A DNA stretch of 64,000 nucleotides, taken from Mediannikoviicoccus vaginalis. GTDB taxonomy: Bacteria > Bacillota > Clostridia > Tissierellales > Peptoniphilaceae. Numbering within the stretch: position 1 is the stretch's first letter; every line of letters starts with the position of its first letter. Below the pieces are notes generated by a model. That model saw only the letters and a list, made by a program, of their open reading frames with translations, had not been told where the DNA came from and made no database searches. The stretch spans positions 930,001-994,000 of the forward strand of contig NZ_CAKMRI010000001.1 in the NCBI RefSeq assembly GCF_928097925.1, read 5' to 3'. The position numbers were made by a program, and so were the translations under genes. Positions 20,613 through 30,408 of this stretch are shown one piece after another.

Positions 20613-23600
20613 TTACTTCACCATATAAGATTTTACTGGTGATTTGATTCCATCTTTCTCAGCCCAATATTTAATTAAATCCCCTGATTGGACTGCTTGA
20701 GGTAGAGTGAAATATACTATTTTTTCTTTAACAATACGTCTACCTTTTCTTCTTGTCTTAGTTTCTACTTTTGGTTCAAGAACTGTTTCTTGTCCATTTA
20801 TAGTTAGTTCTAGTTTTCCTGTTGCACCTTTTAAGTCTTTTATTACATGGACAATTTTATCTCCTGCTTTCGGTAGTTGAATTTCCATGTTTGGAATATC
20901 TACTCCATTTGCAGCAATTGTTGTATTGTCTTTAAAAGTATCAACTACAAGTCCATCTTTTAATATTCTACCTTGCCATTCTCTAAACTCATAATTGTCT
21001 ACTTTGTTGTAAACAACAGGTGGCTTAATCTTAACTTCTTTATTTTTAGCAACATAGAATTTATATGCAGTATCCATATATGCTTTTTCTTTAGGTACTA
21101 CAAATGTTACTAATACCATGCCCTCTGGCATTTCTTTTTTAATTTCTTCATCAGAAGTTCCCGGTTCTATTGGTATAACATCAGCTTCTGGTTCGTATTG
21201 CGCTGTAAACTCTACATTTTGTTTTTCAAGTTTAAGCGCCTTGTCCCAGCCTTCATTATCAGCTTTTGCCTTGTAGTATTTATCTGGAACAATACCTGGA
21301 ACTACTAAACCTGCTTGAACAGCTTTAGCAAAGTCATAGTCTTTGGCAACTTTGTAAGTTACTTTTTCAACATTTTTATTTTGTCCTTCTTTTAGCGTTC
21401 CATGTTCACCCTTTAAAAAGGTAACTTTGATAAATTGTTCTTCGACAGTATCATTTTCACCAATCTTTTGAACAGGGTCTTGCCAAATAGCAATTAAAGT
21501 CTTGTCTGCTGTAATTTGAGTTGTGAAATCGAAGTAATCTTTGTCACTTTCTTTTTCTTTCCAACCCATAAAGACCTTACCATCTAATTTTGGTGCCTCT
21601 GGTTTATTTGCAGTTTGTCCATGTTCGACTGTTTGACTGTCTACATTACTTCCACCTTTAGAGTCGAATGTTACTGTGTGGCTGTTGGTCTTCCACTGTG
21701 CTGTGGCTGTTCTGGCTTTTTCAAGTTTAACTTGTTCACCTGGTTGGTAAATTTTCTCATCTTCATCTAATTTCCATCCAGCAAAGCTTGCTTTTGGTTT
21801 TTTAAGATTTCCAGGTCCTGCTAGTCCAACTATTTCTCCATATTTTGCTGTTGCTTTGTCTGGAACATCTCCAGTTACATCATCTCCACCTTTTTCATAG
21901 GTCAATGTTACTTCTCCTAATTGGAATATAGCAACATGAACTCTTTCGCTTGTGATTGGAGTATTTTCATCAATGTTTTCTTGCCATTCTTTAAATACAT
22001 AGTTTGTATTTGCTATCGTTGTTGGAACTGCAAGTTGTTTATCTTTTGCTGTTTCGTCTTCGCCTAAAACTTTTAAAGTAATTCCTGCATTTGGATTTAC
22101 ATAGTAGATTTTTTCTAATTTTTCGCCTTCAAGCTTACCCTTATTTTCATCTTCTGTTTTGAAAGTTACTTTTACATAGCCTTCTGGGATAACTTGTTCA
22201 GGGTCGTCAATTTTTTCTACTATATCATCTGACTTATCAAAGTTAAATACAAATTCAGTTACAGGATCTGTGAATGTTTCTTTTAAAGCTTTATTATCTT
22301 TGTTAGTCCAATTTTCTCCATTTACAAAGTATCCAATATCTGGAGTTTTTATAACTTTACCAGCTGATTCAGTCATATCCACTTCTACTTCTGGACTTAC
22401 ATAGTAAACTAAGTCTCCGGATACTGTTCCACCTGTGCCTGCTTTGAAGATTACTTTCACATAATTATCCAAAGCGTCCTTAGGTCTTTGTCCACCTGGT
22501 GCTTCTGGAATTATGTTTTTGAGAACTTCTACAGGTATTACAACTGGATTGTCATTTGTTCCTTGAGTTGATCCGTCTTTGTACTTAACGATAACTTTAG
22601 CTGGTTCATTGCCAACTGTATTTCCATCTGGTTTTGAAATAACTTCTATTGATTTAATTTCTTTACCCTCTTGTGGTGTAATTTGTTTAACTAAATCTTC
22701 ATTTGTTATTTCTTTACCTTGTGGTGTATCTAATTTTGTAGTCTTTAATGGCTCTTCAATCTTGCCTGGTTGAATTGATTTTTTATAAGCAGATTCAATT
22801 ACTGTTACTTTGTCAGTAAATTTATTCTTAGCTAAGTCAATTTTTACTGCTGGTGTTACATCTTTTAACTTATCATCAGCTTCTCCAGTTTGAACCTTTT
22901 GCCATTCTTTAAAGATATAGTTAACTTTCTTTTTGCCAAGTTTCGGTATATCAACTTCTTGGTCTGATTTACCTGTTGGATTTGCTACTACTAGATTGAC
23001 TTCCTTAGTAGGGTTAACCCAGAATGTTTTTTCAAATGCTGTTGCATCTGTTGCTTTATCAGTTGTTTTTACTATAACTTTTACATAAGAATCAGGTACA
23101 TCTGGTTTCTTTTTTGGATCTGTTTGTTCTACTACATCCTTAGCGTCCTTTGGACTAATTACTGTATCTTCAGTAAATTTATGTCGTTTTCCAAAATCAA
23201 AAATTCCATTCTCTGCTTGTTCTTCGTTTTGAGCAGCCTTGTCAGCTGTCCAATTGACAAATGTTGATGAACCTTCAGTTTTAACTTCTGGTATTTCCAC
23301 CCATGCATTTTTATTTACATAGTAAATTTTGTCGTCTTTAGCGTTAAAGTCTTTGCTTGCTTTTATCGTAACCATTACATAGTCGCCAGTTACATCACTT
23401 AATCCACCATCTTTAGCTTCTTTACCTTCAGCTTCTTTTAAGAATAGTGGCTTGTCGCCTTCCTTGTTTAGTGCTTCGTAGACATTTTTGTAAACTTTGA
23501 TTGGAATAGTTAGCTCTTGTGGGTCTTTGCCGTCTTTGAAAGTAACTTTAGCTGTAATGTTTACTGTGCGAACAAGCTCTTCTTTATCGGCCTTGCCTAT

Positions 23601-26321
23601 TTCTTTTACTAAATTATAAACTTGGTCATCTGTTGTTATTTTATTACCTGCTTCGTCAAAGAACTCTATTATTGTTCCTGCTGGTAGTTTTTTAACTTCA
23701 TCTTTTTCTTTCCAAACAAGTTGTTTCTTTAAGTCTTCAATCTTTGGAGCAAAGTCGTTTGTCCACTTGTCATTTTCATCTTTATAAGCTTCTGTTCTTA
23801 CTAGACCTTTTGCACTTAGTCCTGACCATTCAAAGTAGGCTGTAAATACATAGAAGTCTTTTGTATCATTATCAACTATTGTGTTTTTGTTTAATAACTT
23901 ACTATTATCCCATTTTGTAAACTTCTTACCATCGTCTGGTGTGATATAATACTTACCTTCTTCTTTTTTACTTTCTTCAATAGGGCCTCCTGGAACTGGA
24001 AGTAAGTCTGACTTAAGTCCATCTATTACATCATAGTGAAGTTCTGTTACAGATTTTCCATCCTTATCCGTGAAAGCTCCACCCTTGTCTTTTTCATCTA
24101 TCTTGAATGTGACTCTTACATAACCTTCTGGCGGCTCTTTATCTCCAGGAACTTCGATTACTCTTACGTCCTTATAGTAGAAGGTAATTTCATCTTTGCC
24201 TGTACCGTTGATACCTAAGAATTCGTTGGTTTCTTCGTTTAGGTCAAAGAAAAGTTGTTGTTGAGGGTCGCTAGTTAAAACCCAACCTGGGATTGGTCTA
24301 TAGTTTCTTGCATCATAGTGACGATTACCATTTGTAACAAGCTCTTGGCCTATAATAGCTGCATCTTTTTCGTTTTCTTTGCCTTTAAATCTTTCATCTA
24401 TATAGTTAACCTTGTATTCACGTTGTCTAAAAGGTCTATAGAAGAAGTGGAATTCATTGCCCTTGTAGTTAGGATTAGCAATCATTTCACTTGAGTCAGG
24501 ATCTTTAATCTTTTCTGGCTCTATACGTTGGTTTTGGAAATAGGTATTGTTAAAACCAAAATCTTCATTATACTTTTTATAAAGATCTGTTATTTTTTTA
24601 TCTTGAGACTTTTCTAGCTCTTCATGAGGTGCAAGAATCCATTTTTGGCCTTGTTGGTCTCCAGTTGTTGCAGTATAGTAACCGGTTCTCTTGTCTTCAA
24701 GATATTCTACAAGTGGAGCTCCATCCTCTTTGCAGTCCTTGTCTAAGAAGTGGTGTACTACCTTTACATCTACTCTTTGGTTTGGATTCCAAATCGCTTT
24801 TAGGTAAATTGGACTTACAACGTCGTTACCAAAGGTATAAAGTTCTGGTACTCCATATTCGTCACGATATGAAGTGTCTATTTCATCTGTATAATCACCA
24901 GTTTTTTCATCCTTCTTATAATGAATTACTTCCCAACCCATAAAATCATAGCCTTTTCTTACAGGTTCTACAGGTTTTACTAGTTTTTGTCTTTGGATTA
25001 CTGTAAATACTTGTTTGTCGCCGTCATTTTCTTCTTTTTTAGCATAGGTATTTATTTCTTCTTGGCCTATGTCACCTTCTTGGATTTTTTTACGTTCTGT
25101 TGTTAGTTTTTCTTCTTTAATTGTCTTTAGTCTTCCACCATCTGGGTCAAATGTTACCTTCCATTTGTAGTCTGGCTCGCCCCATTTTGCGTATAAGTTA
25201 ACTGGGTGGAAAGGCATTGTTTCGTCCTTGTTTTCCCAAACGAGTTTTGTGCCGGCAGGGTCTAGTGCCCAGCCCTTGAAGACCATTTGATCTGATAAGC
25301 CTTCTGGTCTTTTAACTTTTAACTTGCCATCAGTATCTGTAAAAACAAGGTCTGTAAGGCCTAATTTTTGTAAATTTCCTGGATTATCTAGTAAGTTTTT
25401 AGGTCCTTCCTTTGTACCTACTTTCTTGTATTCATCATTTGAATCTACATCAGGACTTAGGGCCTTTAGTGGGAATTCATAAAAAGTATCTAATTGGTTT
25501 GTGCTATTAAACTCACTATCGTCCTTAATCTTTGATGGATCGTAGTTAAACCTTAGTGGGTACTTGTTACGTTTGTAATGGAATTGTAGGTAGCCGTTTT
25601 CTTTAAACGCACTTTTTTCTCCTCCTAATGGATCGCCATACTCATCGGTATCGCTAAAGAAGGCCGGTATAAAGTCCAGCTGGCCGATAGGAAGTTTTAT
25701 TCCATTGTTGTTATAGTATGTCCCACTATTGTTAGGGTTTATTTCGTCACGCTCGTCGTTTAGTTCATCAATTCTATCTTCGTCCACACGACCATCATCC
25801 TGCTGACCCTCTCGGATTACCGGCCATTCTTTTTTAGGGTCATACCCATAAGGGGTAAAGCCCTGTACTCTTGGGTACCTGTGACCATATAACGGGTCAG
25901 ATGTATCTGCCTTGGTCCTAACAAGGTCATAACGGATAATGGTTTCGCCATCCTTAAAGCCGTCCATCCAAAAGTCCATATGGTGAGGAATAGATGGCTT
26001 GTCCTGTTTTATACCAAAGGAAAGGGTTGTGAAATCGAATCTATCTAAATCCATGGTTGTGCCGTCGCCCTTGTCTATCTTCTTGGTATAGCCACCCCAG
26101 TCGGTGTAGTTTCCCATATCTAGGAATTCCTCGGCATTTAGCCTGTATGGTGGTGTGTCCAGGTGCTTTGGCCAATTAGGTACAGAGTAGTTTGGTCCCC
26201 AACCAAAGCTTTGATATCCAGGAGTAAAGCCCTTGGTTTGCTTAGCATCGTTTGGCCATTTATACATCATTTCATTAAATCTAGCCTTGTAGTGGTAGAG
26301 ATTGCCAGGTCCACCCTTCAT
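20613..26321 (-). CDS. Repeat-rich surface protein, downstream part of a split gene
   Basis: About 1900 residues continuing the 514-residue protein encoded just upstream, but in the -1 frame. It lacks a signal peptide and starts in the middle of an evident domain (GGPGNLYHYKARFNEMMYKW). An ATG at 26321 overlaps the upstream stop (TAATG) with AAGGTG 7-8 bases before it, so reinitiation is possible; frameshifting at 26333-26339 would instead give one secreted chain of about 2430 residues. Contents: InlB/Flg_new-like repeats (GWALDPAGTKLVWENKD, VTFDPDGG, VTFDSKGGSNVDSQTV), GYVKVTF...YYVNP modules as in the downstream gene, Rib-like segments, and a basic C-terminal domain ending SPVKSYMVK. No LPXTG or CWB2 is seen, so any surface retention must depend on partners. 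Confidence 0.8.
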   Translation of the reverse strand: MKGGPGNLYHYKARFNEMMYKWPNDAKQTKGFTPGYQSFGWGPNYSVPNWPKHLDTPPYRLNAEEFLDMGNYTDWGGYTKKIDKGDGTTMDLDRFDFTTLSFGIKQDKPSIPHHMDFWMDGFKDGETIIRYDLVRTKADTSDPLYGHRYPRVQGFTPYGYDPKKEWPVIREGQQDDGRVDEDRIDELNDERDEINPNNSGTYYNNNGIKLPIGQLDFIPAFFSDTDEYGDPLGGEKSAFKENGYLQFHYKRNKYPLRFNYDPSKIKDDSEFNSTNQLDTFYEFPLKALSPDVDSNDEYKKVGTKEGPKNLLDNPGNLQKLGLTDLVFTDTDGKLKVKRPEGLSDQMVFKGWALDPAGTKLVWENKDETMPFHPVNLYAKWGEPDYKWKVTFDPDGGRLKTIKEEKLTTERKKIQEGDIGQEEINTYAKKEENDGDKQVFTVIQRQKLVKPVEPVRKGYDFMGWEVIHYKKDEKTGDYTDEIDTSYRDEYGVPELYTFGNDVVSPIYLKAIWNPNQRVDVKVVHHFLDKDCKEDGAPLVEYLEDKRTGYYTATTGDQQGQKWILAPHEELEKSQDKKITDLYKKYNEDFGFNNTYFQNQRIEPEKIKDPDSSEMIANPNYKGNEFHFFYRPFRQREYKVNYIDERFKGKENEKDAAIIGQELVTNGNRHYDARNYRPIPGWVLTSDPQQQLFFDLNEETNEFLGINGTGKDEITFYYKDVRVIEVPGDKEPPEGYVRVTFKIDEKDKGGAFTDKDGKSVTELHYDVIDGLKSDLLPVPGGPIEESKKEEGKYYITPDDGKKFTKWDNSKLLNKNTIVDNDTKDFYVFTAYFEWSGLSAKGLVRTEAYKDENDKWTNDFAPKIEDLKKQLVWKEKDEVKKLPAGTIIEFFDEAGNKITTDDQVYNLVKEIGKADKEELVRTVNITAKVTFKDGKDPQELTIPIKVYKNVYEALNKEGDKPLFLKEAEGKEAKDGGLSDVTGDYVMVTIKASKDFNAKDDKIYYVNKNAWVEIPEVKTEGSSTFVNWTADKAAQNEEQAENGIFDFGKRHKFTEDTVISPKDAKDVVEQTDPKKKPDVPDSYVKVIVKTTDKATDATAFEKTFWVNPTKEVNLVVANPTGKSDQEVDIPKLGKKKVNYIFKEWQKVQTGEADDKLKDVTPAVKIDLAKNKFTDKVTVIESAYKKSIQPGKIEEPLKTTKLDTPQGKEITNEDLVKQITPQEGKEIKSIEVISKPDGNTVGNEPAKVIVKYKDGSTQGTNDNPVVIPVEVLKNIIPEAPGGQRPKDALDNYVKVIFKAGTGGTVSGDLVYYVSPEVEVDMTESAGKVIKTPDIGYFVNGENWTNKDNKALKETFTDPVTEFVFNFDKSDDIVEKIDDPEQVIPEGYVKVTFKTEDENKGKLEGEKLEKIYYVNPNAGITLKVLGEDETAKDKQLAVPTTIANTNYVFKEWQENIDENTPITSERVHVAIFQLGEVTLTYEKGGDDVTGDVPDKATAKYGEIVGLAGPGNLKKPKASFAGWKLDEDEKIYQPGEQVKLEKARTATAQWKTNSHTVTFDSKGGSNVDSQTVEHGQTANKPEAPKLDGKVFMGWKEKESDKDYFDFTTQITADKTLIAIWQDPVQKIGENDTVEEQFIKVTFLKGEHGTLKEGQNKNVEKVTYKVAKDYDFAKAVQAGLVVPGIVPDKYYKAKADNEGWDKALKLEKQNVEFTAQYEPEADVIPIEPGTSDEEIKKEMPEGMVLVTFVVPKEKAYMDTAYKFYVAKNKEVKIKPPVVYNKVDNYEFREWQGRILKDGLVVDTFKDNTTIAANGVDIPNMEIQLPKAGDKIVHVIKDLKGATGKLELTINGQETVLEPKVETKTRRKGRRIVKEKIVYFTLPQAVQSGDLIKYWAEKDGIKSPVKSYMVK

Positions 26322-27865
26322 TACCGCTTCACCTTTTTTTCGTCGTATCCCCAAATTTCAGGGTAGAAGGTGTTTTCTTCAGGTTGTGCATTGGACTTAG
26401 TAAAGTAAAGGTCGTAGACCTGTCTGTCGTAGTAGATATTGTAGACAGTTTTGCCTGTAGCTGATATAGACTTTACCACATTTGAATTATTAGGGTCCTT
26501 GTTTTGATCATGAGTTAAATCTTTGTTGTAGACAAAGAACTTGTTTAGATAAAGATTTCGGCCTTTATTAAATTTATCGCCATTCCATATCTTTTGTAAG
26601 CGAGCTTGGTTTAGGTCTGGGAAGACTATGTCTTTTACAGGTTCTGCATCAAGGTTTGGTGTAGATCCTGTTTTAGCATCCTTATGAACATGGGTTCCCA
26701 TATATTCGTACTTGTCCATTATAGATGCATTATCAGCGTGGTCAGATTTTTCTACCCAGAACTGGATTGCGTAGTCTGCCTTTTCCTTGTCCTTCCAAAC
26801 TGCTGTGAATTTAAGTCTTTCTCTTGATTTTTCGTCCTTGCCTAATAAAAGTGCAGGCATTTTAAGATGCACATCTAAATCAAAGGCAGGTTTCCCATCT
26901 GCTTTATTAATAATTTGTCCTTTTGGATAATCTTTTCCAGCTTTATCCTTTAAATCATGGGACGGCTTCCAACCAAGAAAATCACAACCTATTTTTGTTG
27001 GGATATTTTCTTTTTCTATTTTTGGAATTTCTTGGTCATAGTAATAAGTTCTTGTTGGGAGTGGTGTTCCGCCCATAGTGTCAAAGTCTACATTGTAATG
27101 GGCACGGTTGTAACGGTACTCAAGCACAAAGTCTGTAGCGTCCTCTGGCACTTGCATTGTTATATATGGCGCTTCTGGAACAAAACCTCGTCTATCCTTT
27201 TCTTCTAATGGACTTACTTCCATGGTGGATCCAGTGTTTCCATTTTGAGTGGTAATAAGTTCCCCTTCTTCTCCAACAGTGCCATTAGGATTGGTGTACT
27301 TGGTAAAGTCATTCATATCTTGGAAAAGATGTTTTATTTTTATTTCATTTGCCTTGGCTTTGTATCTAAAATCTTGCTCTGCAAAAAATCTAAATCCGTT
27401 TTCCTTATTACCTGTTTTACCTTTACCATCTGCAACATTTTTTACAGTGTCATAGTCAATGGTATAAGTATCATCTAACTGTGACTTGTCATAGCCTGCA
27501 AGGTCTGGTAAAGTTATTTCTTGTTTTACCTTAGCTTTTTCCTCTGGCGTTGCATCTGCACCTACACTGGCTATGTAGGGTTGGTAATTGATTTCATATT
27601 TATCACCCTTTTGCACCTTGTAGTCGGTACGTAGTGTGTAGATAGCTGGCTGTTTTGGATTTTTAATTAATTCCTTAGCATTTTCTCCTTCTTTTAATTT
27701 AGCCGGTGTAACGTCTTTATCGTTAATAATCTCCGACTTGTCTTTTGTTAGGTTATCATAGTCTGACGGTTTAGGCGCTGCCAAGCTTTGTAAAGGTAAA
27801 CTTGTTACAAGCATAATGGCTACTAACAAACCGCTTAAACCCCTTTTGAAAATTTGTTTCAACAT
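26321..27865 (-). CDS. Signal-peptide-bearing N-terminal part of the split surface protein
   Basis: 514 residues starting with a Sec signal peptide (MLKQIFKRGLSGLLVAIMLV, cleavage near SLAA). The body carries InlB/Flg_new-like repeats (YNVDFDTMGGTPLPTRTYYY, FLGWKPSH, LKFTAVWKDK) and ends abruptly at EIWGYDEKK followed by four out-of-frame residues and TAA. The next frame resumes the same protein with GEAVMKGG. The stop lies 10 bases past an A7 run. First gene of the operon; ATG follows AGGAGGAAG. Whether this stop is real, bypassed by -1 frameshifting, a phase-variable OFF state, or a sequencing error cannot be settled from one sequence. Confidence 0.8.
   Translation of the reverse strand: MLKQIFKRGLSGLLVAIMLVTSLPLQSLAAPKPSDYDNLTKDKSEIINDKDVTPAKLKEGENAKELIKNPKQPAIYTLRTDYKVQKGDKYEINYQPYIASVGADATPEEKAKVKQEITLPDLAGYDKSQLDDTYTIDYDTVKNVADGKGKTGNKENGFRFFAEQDFRYKAKANEIKIKHLFQDMNDFTKYTNPNGTVGEEGELITTQNGNTGSTMEVSPLEEKDRRGFVPEAPYITMQVPEDATDFVLEYRYNRAHYNVDFDTMGGTPLPTRTYYYDQEIPKIEKENIPTKIGCDFLGWKPSHDLKDKAGKDYPKGQIINKADGKPAFDLDVHLKMPALLLGKDEKSRERLKFTAVWKDKEKADYAIQFWVEKSDHADNASIMDKYEYMGTHVHKDAKTGSTPNLDAEPVKDIVFPDLNQARLQKIWNGDKFNKGRNLYLNKFFVYNKDLTHDQNKDPNNSNVVKSISATGKTVYNIYYDRQVYDLYFTKSNAQPEENTFYPEIWGYDEKKVKR
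26333..26340 (-). promoter_or_regulatory. A_AAA_AAG slippery site at the frame junction
   Basis: Zero-frame codons are GAA AAA AAG GTG, which contain the heptamer A AAA AAG (26339-26333) in the phase needed for tandem -1 slippage. A -1 shift gives GGT GAA GCG GTA ATG, exactly the frame of the downstream 1900 codons. One extra A would also restore the frame. A GGGG run lies eight bases upstream; I see no strong downstream hairpin. Confidence 0.6.
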
Positions 27866-28136
27866 CTTCTTCCTCCTGTTTTTATTTTCTTATTTCTAGA
27901 AAAATGTTTTTTTGCCTTTAAAAAATTTTAATTTTTGAATCTCAAAATTTTTTGCATACTTTCCCCACTTTAATTCTAACTTTATAACTTTATTGTAGTC
28001 CATATTTGTAATTTTTTCAAATTATATTCACCCTCTATACTCTGTATAATAACAGATTTGTACAGACTTTAAATCTTAACATTTTTAATCAACTTTTTAA
28101 AAAAATATACATAAATATAATGAAATTTATAACATG
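27866..28136. other. AT-rich spacer between divergent surface operon and nox
   Basis: Divergent upstream region for the surface operon (minus) and nox (plus). Very AT-rich, no protein-like frame, no mosaic repeats. The ribosome binding site of the surface operon is at its left edge. Confidence 0.5.
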
Positions 28137-28199
28137 AGTATGGTATTAGTTTAACAAGTATGGTATAATGATGTTATCCATACAAGAATAGTATGGTAT
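28137..28199 (+). promoter_or_regulatory. Iterated AGTATGGTAT motif in the nox promoter
   Basis: AGTATGGTAT occurs at 28137-28146, 28157-28166 and 28190-28199, and a near-inverse TATCCATAC at 28175-28183. TATAAT at 28164-28169 lies between copies 2 and 3, so copy 1 sits at the -35 position and copy 2 overlaps the -10 box. This looks like a multi-site operator. It does not match Rex or Fur/PerR consensus. Confidence 0.55.
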
Positions 28200-28219
28200 A
28201 AAATATTAGGAGGGATAGT

Positions 28220-29563
28220 ATGAAAATTATTGTAATCGGAGCAAACCACGCAGGTACTGCTGCATCAAACACAATCCTTGATCATTTTAAGGACAACGAA
28301 GTTACAATCTACGACAGAAATAATAATATTTCTTTCCTAGGTTGTGGTATGGCACTATGGATTGGCGAACAAATTTCAACCTCTGACGGACTTTTCTATT
28401 GCAACAAAAATGTTTTTGAAGAAAAGGGTGCCAAGGTACATATGGAATCTGAAGTTCTTTCTGTTGATGAAGACAAAAAGACTGTTAAAGTTAGACTTAA
28501 GGACGGAAGCGAAATCGAAGATTCTTATGACAAGTTAATAATTGCAACTGGATCAAGACCAAGATCAAACAAACTTCCTGGTGAAGACTTAGAAAATATT
28601 GAAGTTGCAAAGCTTTTCCAAGATGCTAAAAAAGTTAAAGCAATTGGCGAAAGAGAAGATATTAAAAATGTCGTTGTAGTTGGCTCTGGATATATTGGAG
28701 TTGAACTTGCAGAAGCCTTCCAAAGAATAGGCAAGAATACTACACTTGTTACAAGGGACAGCAAAATCCTTGAAAATTATTTTGATCATGAATTTTCAAA
28801 ACCACTTGAAGATGCAATGGCAGAAAACGGAATAAAACTTGTATACAATGAAGACGTTGTAGAATTTAAAGGCGAAGACGGAAAAGTTATGAGCGTTGTT
28901 ACAAATAAGGGCGAATACGAAGCAGACCTTGTAATAAACTCAATTGGATTTGTGCCAAATGTTTATCTATGCGAAGATCTTAAGAGACACGAAAGAAGTG
29001 GCGCATACCTAGTAGATAAACGCTTTAGAACATCAAACGAAGACATCTATGCAATTGGTGACTGTGCAACTATCTACTACAAACCTTCCGATGCGCAAGA
29101 ATATGTAGCCCTTGCGACAAATGCAGTTCGTTCAGGAATTGTAGCAGCACTTAACGCTTGTGGCGTCGACATCGCAAGCCCAGGAGTACAAGGTTCATCA
29201 GGAATGCAAATTTATGGACATAAGATTGTTATGACAGGTATGTCCGTTGACCTTGCAAAGAAATATGGAATAGAAGTAGAATACACAGACTTTGAAGACT
29301 TACAAAAACCAGCATTTATGGAAGATGTTCCTAATGCACAGGTAAAAATAAGAATTATTTATAGAAAAGATGACAGAAGAATTATCGGTGCACAACTTGG
29401 TTCAACATATGATGTATCAATGGGAATCCATATGTTCAGCCTTGCAATTCAAAAGGACGTTACAATTGATGAATTGGCGTTGACAGATATATTCTTTATG
29501 CCACATTTCAACCAACCATATAACTATATAACAATGGCAGCAGTAAAGGCAGTACTAGGTTAA
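28220..29563 (+). CDS. nox: NADH oxidase, water-forming (FAD/CoA-disulfide reductase family)
   Basis: 447-residue flavoprotein that reduces oxygen to water with NADH, an oxygen-scavenging enzyme of anaerobes and lactic bacteria. Visible: N-terminal FAD-binding GANHAGTAASNTIL, the redox-active single Cys in SFLGCGMALW at about residue 43, the ATGSRPR stretch, a second Rossmann NADH site VVVVGSGYIGVELAEAF, the DVYAIGDCA-type FAD motif (DIYAIGDCATIYY), and a C-terminal dimerisation domain with TDIFFMPHFNQPYN. Length and motif order match Nox rather than peroxidase. The ATG follows AGGAGG. Transcribed alone; terminator after the stop. The repeated promoter motif suggests dedicated regulation. Confidence 0.93.
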   Translation: MKIIVIGANHAGTAASNTILDHFKDNEVTIYDRNNNISFLGCGMALWIGEQISTSDGLFYCNKNVFEEKGAKVHMESEVLSVDEDKKTVKVRLKDGSEIEDSYDKLIIATGSRPRSNKLPGEDLENIEVAKLFQDAKKVKAIGEREDIKNVVVVGSGYIGVELAEAFQRIGKNTTLVTRDSKILENYFDHEFSKPLEDAMAENGIKLVYNEDVVEFKGEDGKVMSVVTNKGEYEADLVINSIGFVPNVYLCEDLKRHERSGAYLVDKRFRTSNEDIYAIGDCATIYYKPSDAQEYVALATNAVRSGIVAALNACGVDIASPGVQGSSGMQIYGHKIVMTGMSVDLAKKYGIEVEYTDFEDLQKPAFMEDVPNAQVKIRIIYRKDDRRIIGAQLGSTYDVSMGIHMFSLAIQKDVTIDELALTDIFFMPHFNQPYNYITMAAVKAVLG

Positions 29564-29572
29564 GGGTAATGG

Positions 29573-29600
29573 TAAAAGGAGGCGACTGCCTCCTTTTTTA
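29573..29600 (+). terminator. Terminator of nox
   Basis: AAAGGAGGC and GCCTCCTTT arms, four-base loop, six T. Confidence 0.9.
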
Positions 29601-30347
29601 ATCCTCTATTTTTGTTTTGTAGGGTTATACCCTGCCTGGGAGTGTTGCTCCCCCGCTCTGTCATGTTGAGCGAGCGTAGCGAGTCGAAGTATCTCACTTT
29701 CCATCAGGAAAGTGTCACCAAAGGTGACAACTCCCACGAAATACAAATCTTCCATTTCTTCCTCGAAGTGTTAGCCCCTCTTATGTCATCTTGAGCGAAA
29801 AAATTCTTAGGGAATTTTGTAGTCGAAAGATCTCAGACAGTTTTTTTAACTGTCCGTAAAAGTTTATTAATATGTTATTCTGTAGTGTTTCACCCTACTA
29901 CCATTTTATTTTCAATACATTTCTTCTTTTTACTCCTGGGACAGGATGAAGGGGATTGCGATTTCCCCTCATATCCTATCCCTAAAACCCAACCTTTTAC
30001 ACCCTTAAAACGCTTGGGGATACCCCAAACCCCAATGTAAGCTGTAAAAAATCTTGTTGGATTTTCTGTGTTTATAGTTGTGTTTCGTAAGTTTTCGTAG
30101 TTCGTAGGAATATTATCCCACCGTACTGTCATACTGAGGGAGCGAAGCGAGTTCTTGACCTAACAGAAGACGAAGTCTTCGTCGTAGGTCAAATGTCGAT
30201 CTCGTTTCTCTTTTCGTCAGGAAAGTGTCAGAAGGCGACCTCGTCTTTCTTCCTTCGACATGAGATAATATTATTTCCAACTTCCAACCTCTCAATTCTC
30301 ACCTCTCACTTCGAACCTCTAACCTACAATTTTTCCCTAAAAATCAG
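29601..30347. repeat. Intergenic mosaic 2: modules A and B
   Basis: No credible gene. Module A copies at 29660-29728, 29785-29857 and 30128-30245; module B copy 2 at 29938-30066, preceded by TAATATGTTATTCTGTAG and a broken CACCCTAC hairpin; a pyrimidine tract (CAACTTCCAACCTCTCAATT-like) at 30277-30325. The inner stem of each A copy is different (GAGCGTAGCG type, AAAATTC type, GAAGACGAAGTCTTC type) yet self-complementary. Confidence 0.8.
29938..30066 (+). repeat. Structured repeat, module B copy 2
   Basis: Nearly identical to the copy at 11634 over about 100 bases. The GAAAATC arm of the terminal hairpin has changed to AAAAATC. Confidence 0.85.
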
Positions 30348-30376
30348 CAATATGCCAGACACTGTCTGGAATATTG
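30348..30376. repeat. Interrupted palindrome downstream of the DUF6088 gene
   Basis: CAATAT-CCAGAC arms pair with GTCTGG-ATATTG with one G/A mismatch around an ACT centre. No T run follows on either strand, so it is not a standard terminator. It lies just outside the five-copy 20-bp array. Confidence 0.5.
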
Positions 30377-30408
30377 AGACAAAAAATTTTAAAAATATAC
30401 CATACAAC

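Noticed and set aside
29890-30132. Minus-strand frame whose peptide recurs (as in 32445-32723)
   Set aside because: Similarity comes from the module B DNA repeat; copies are in different frames/orientations relative to starts, no ribosome binding site, and the DNA shows hairpin structure instead.
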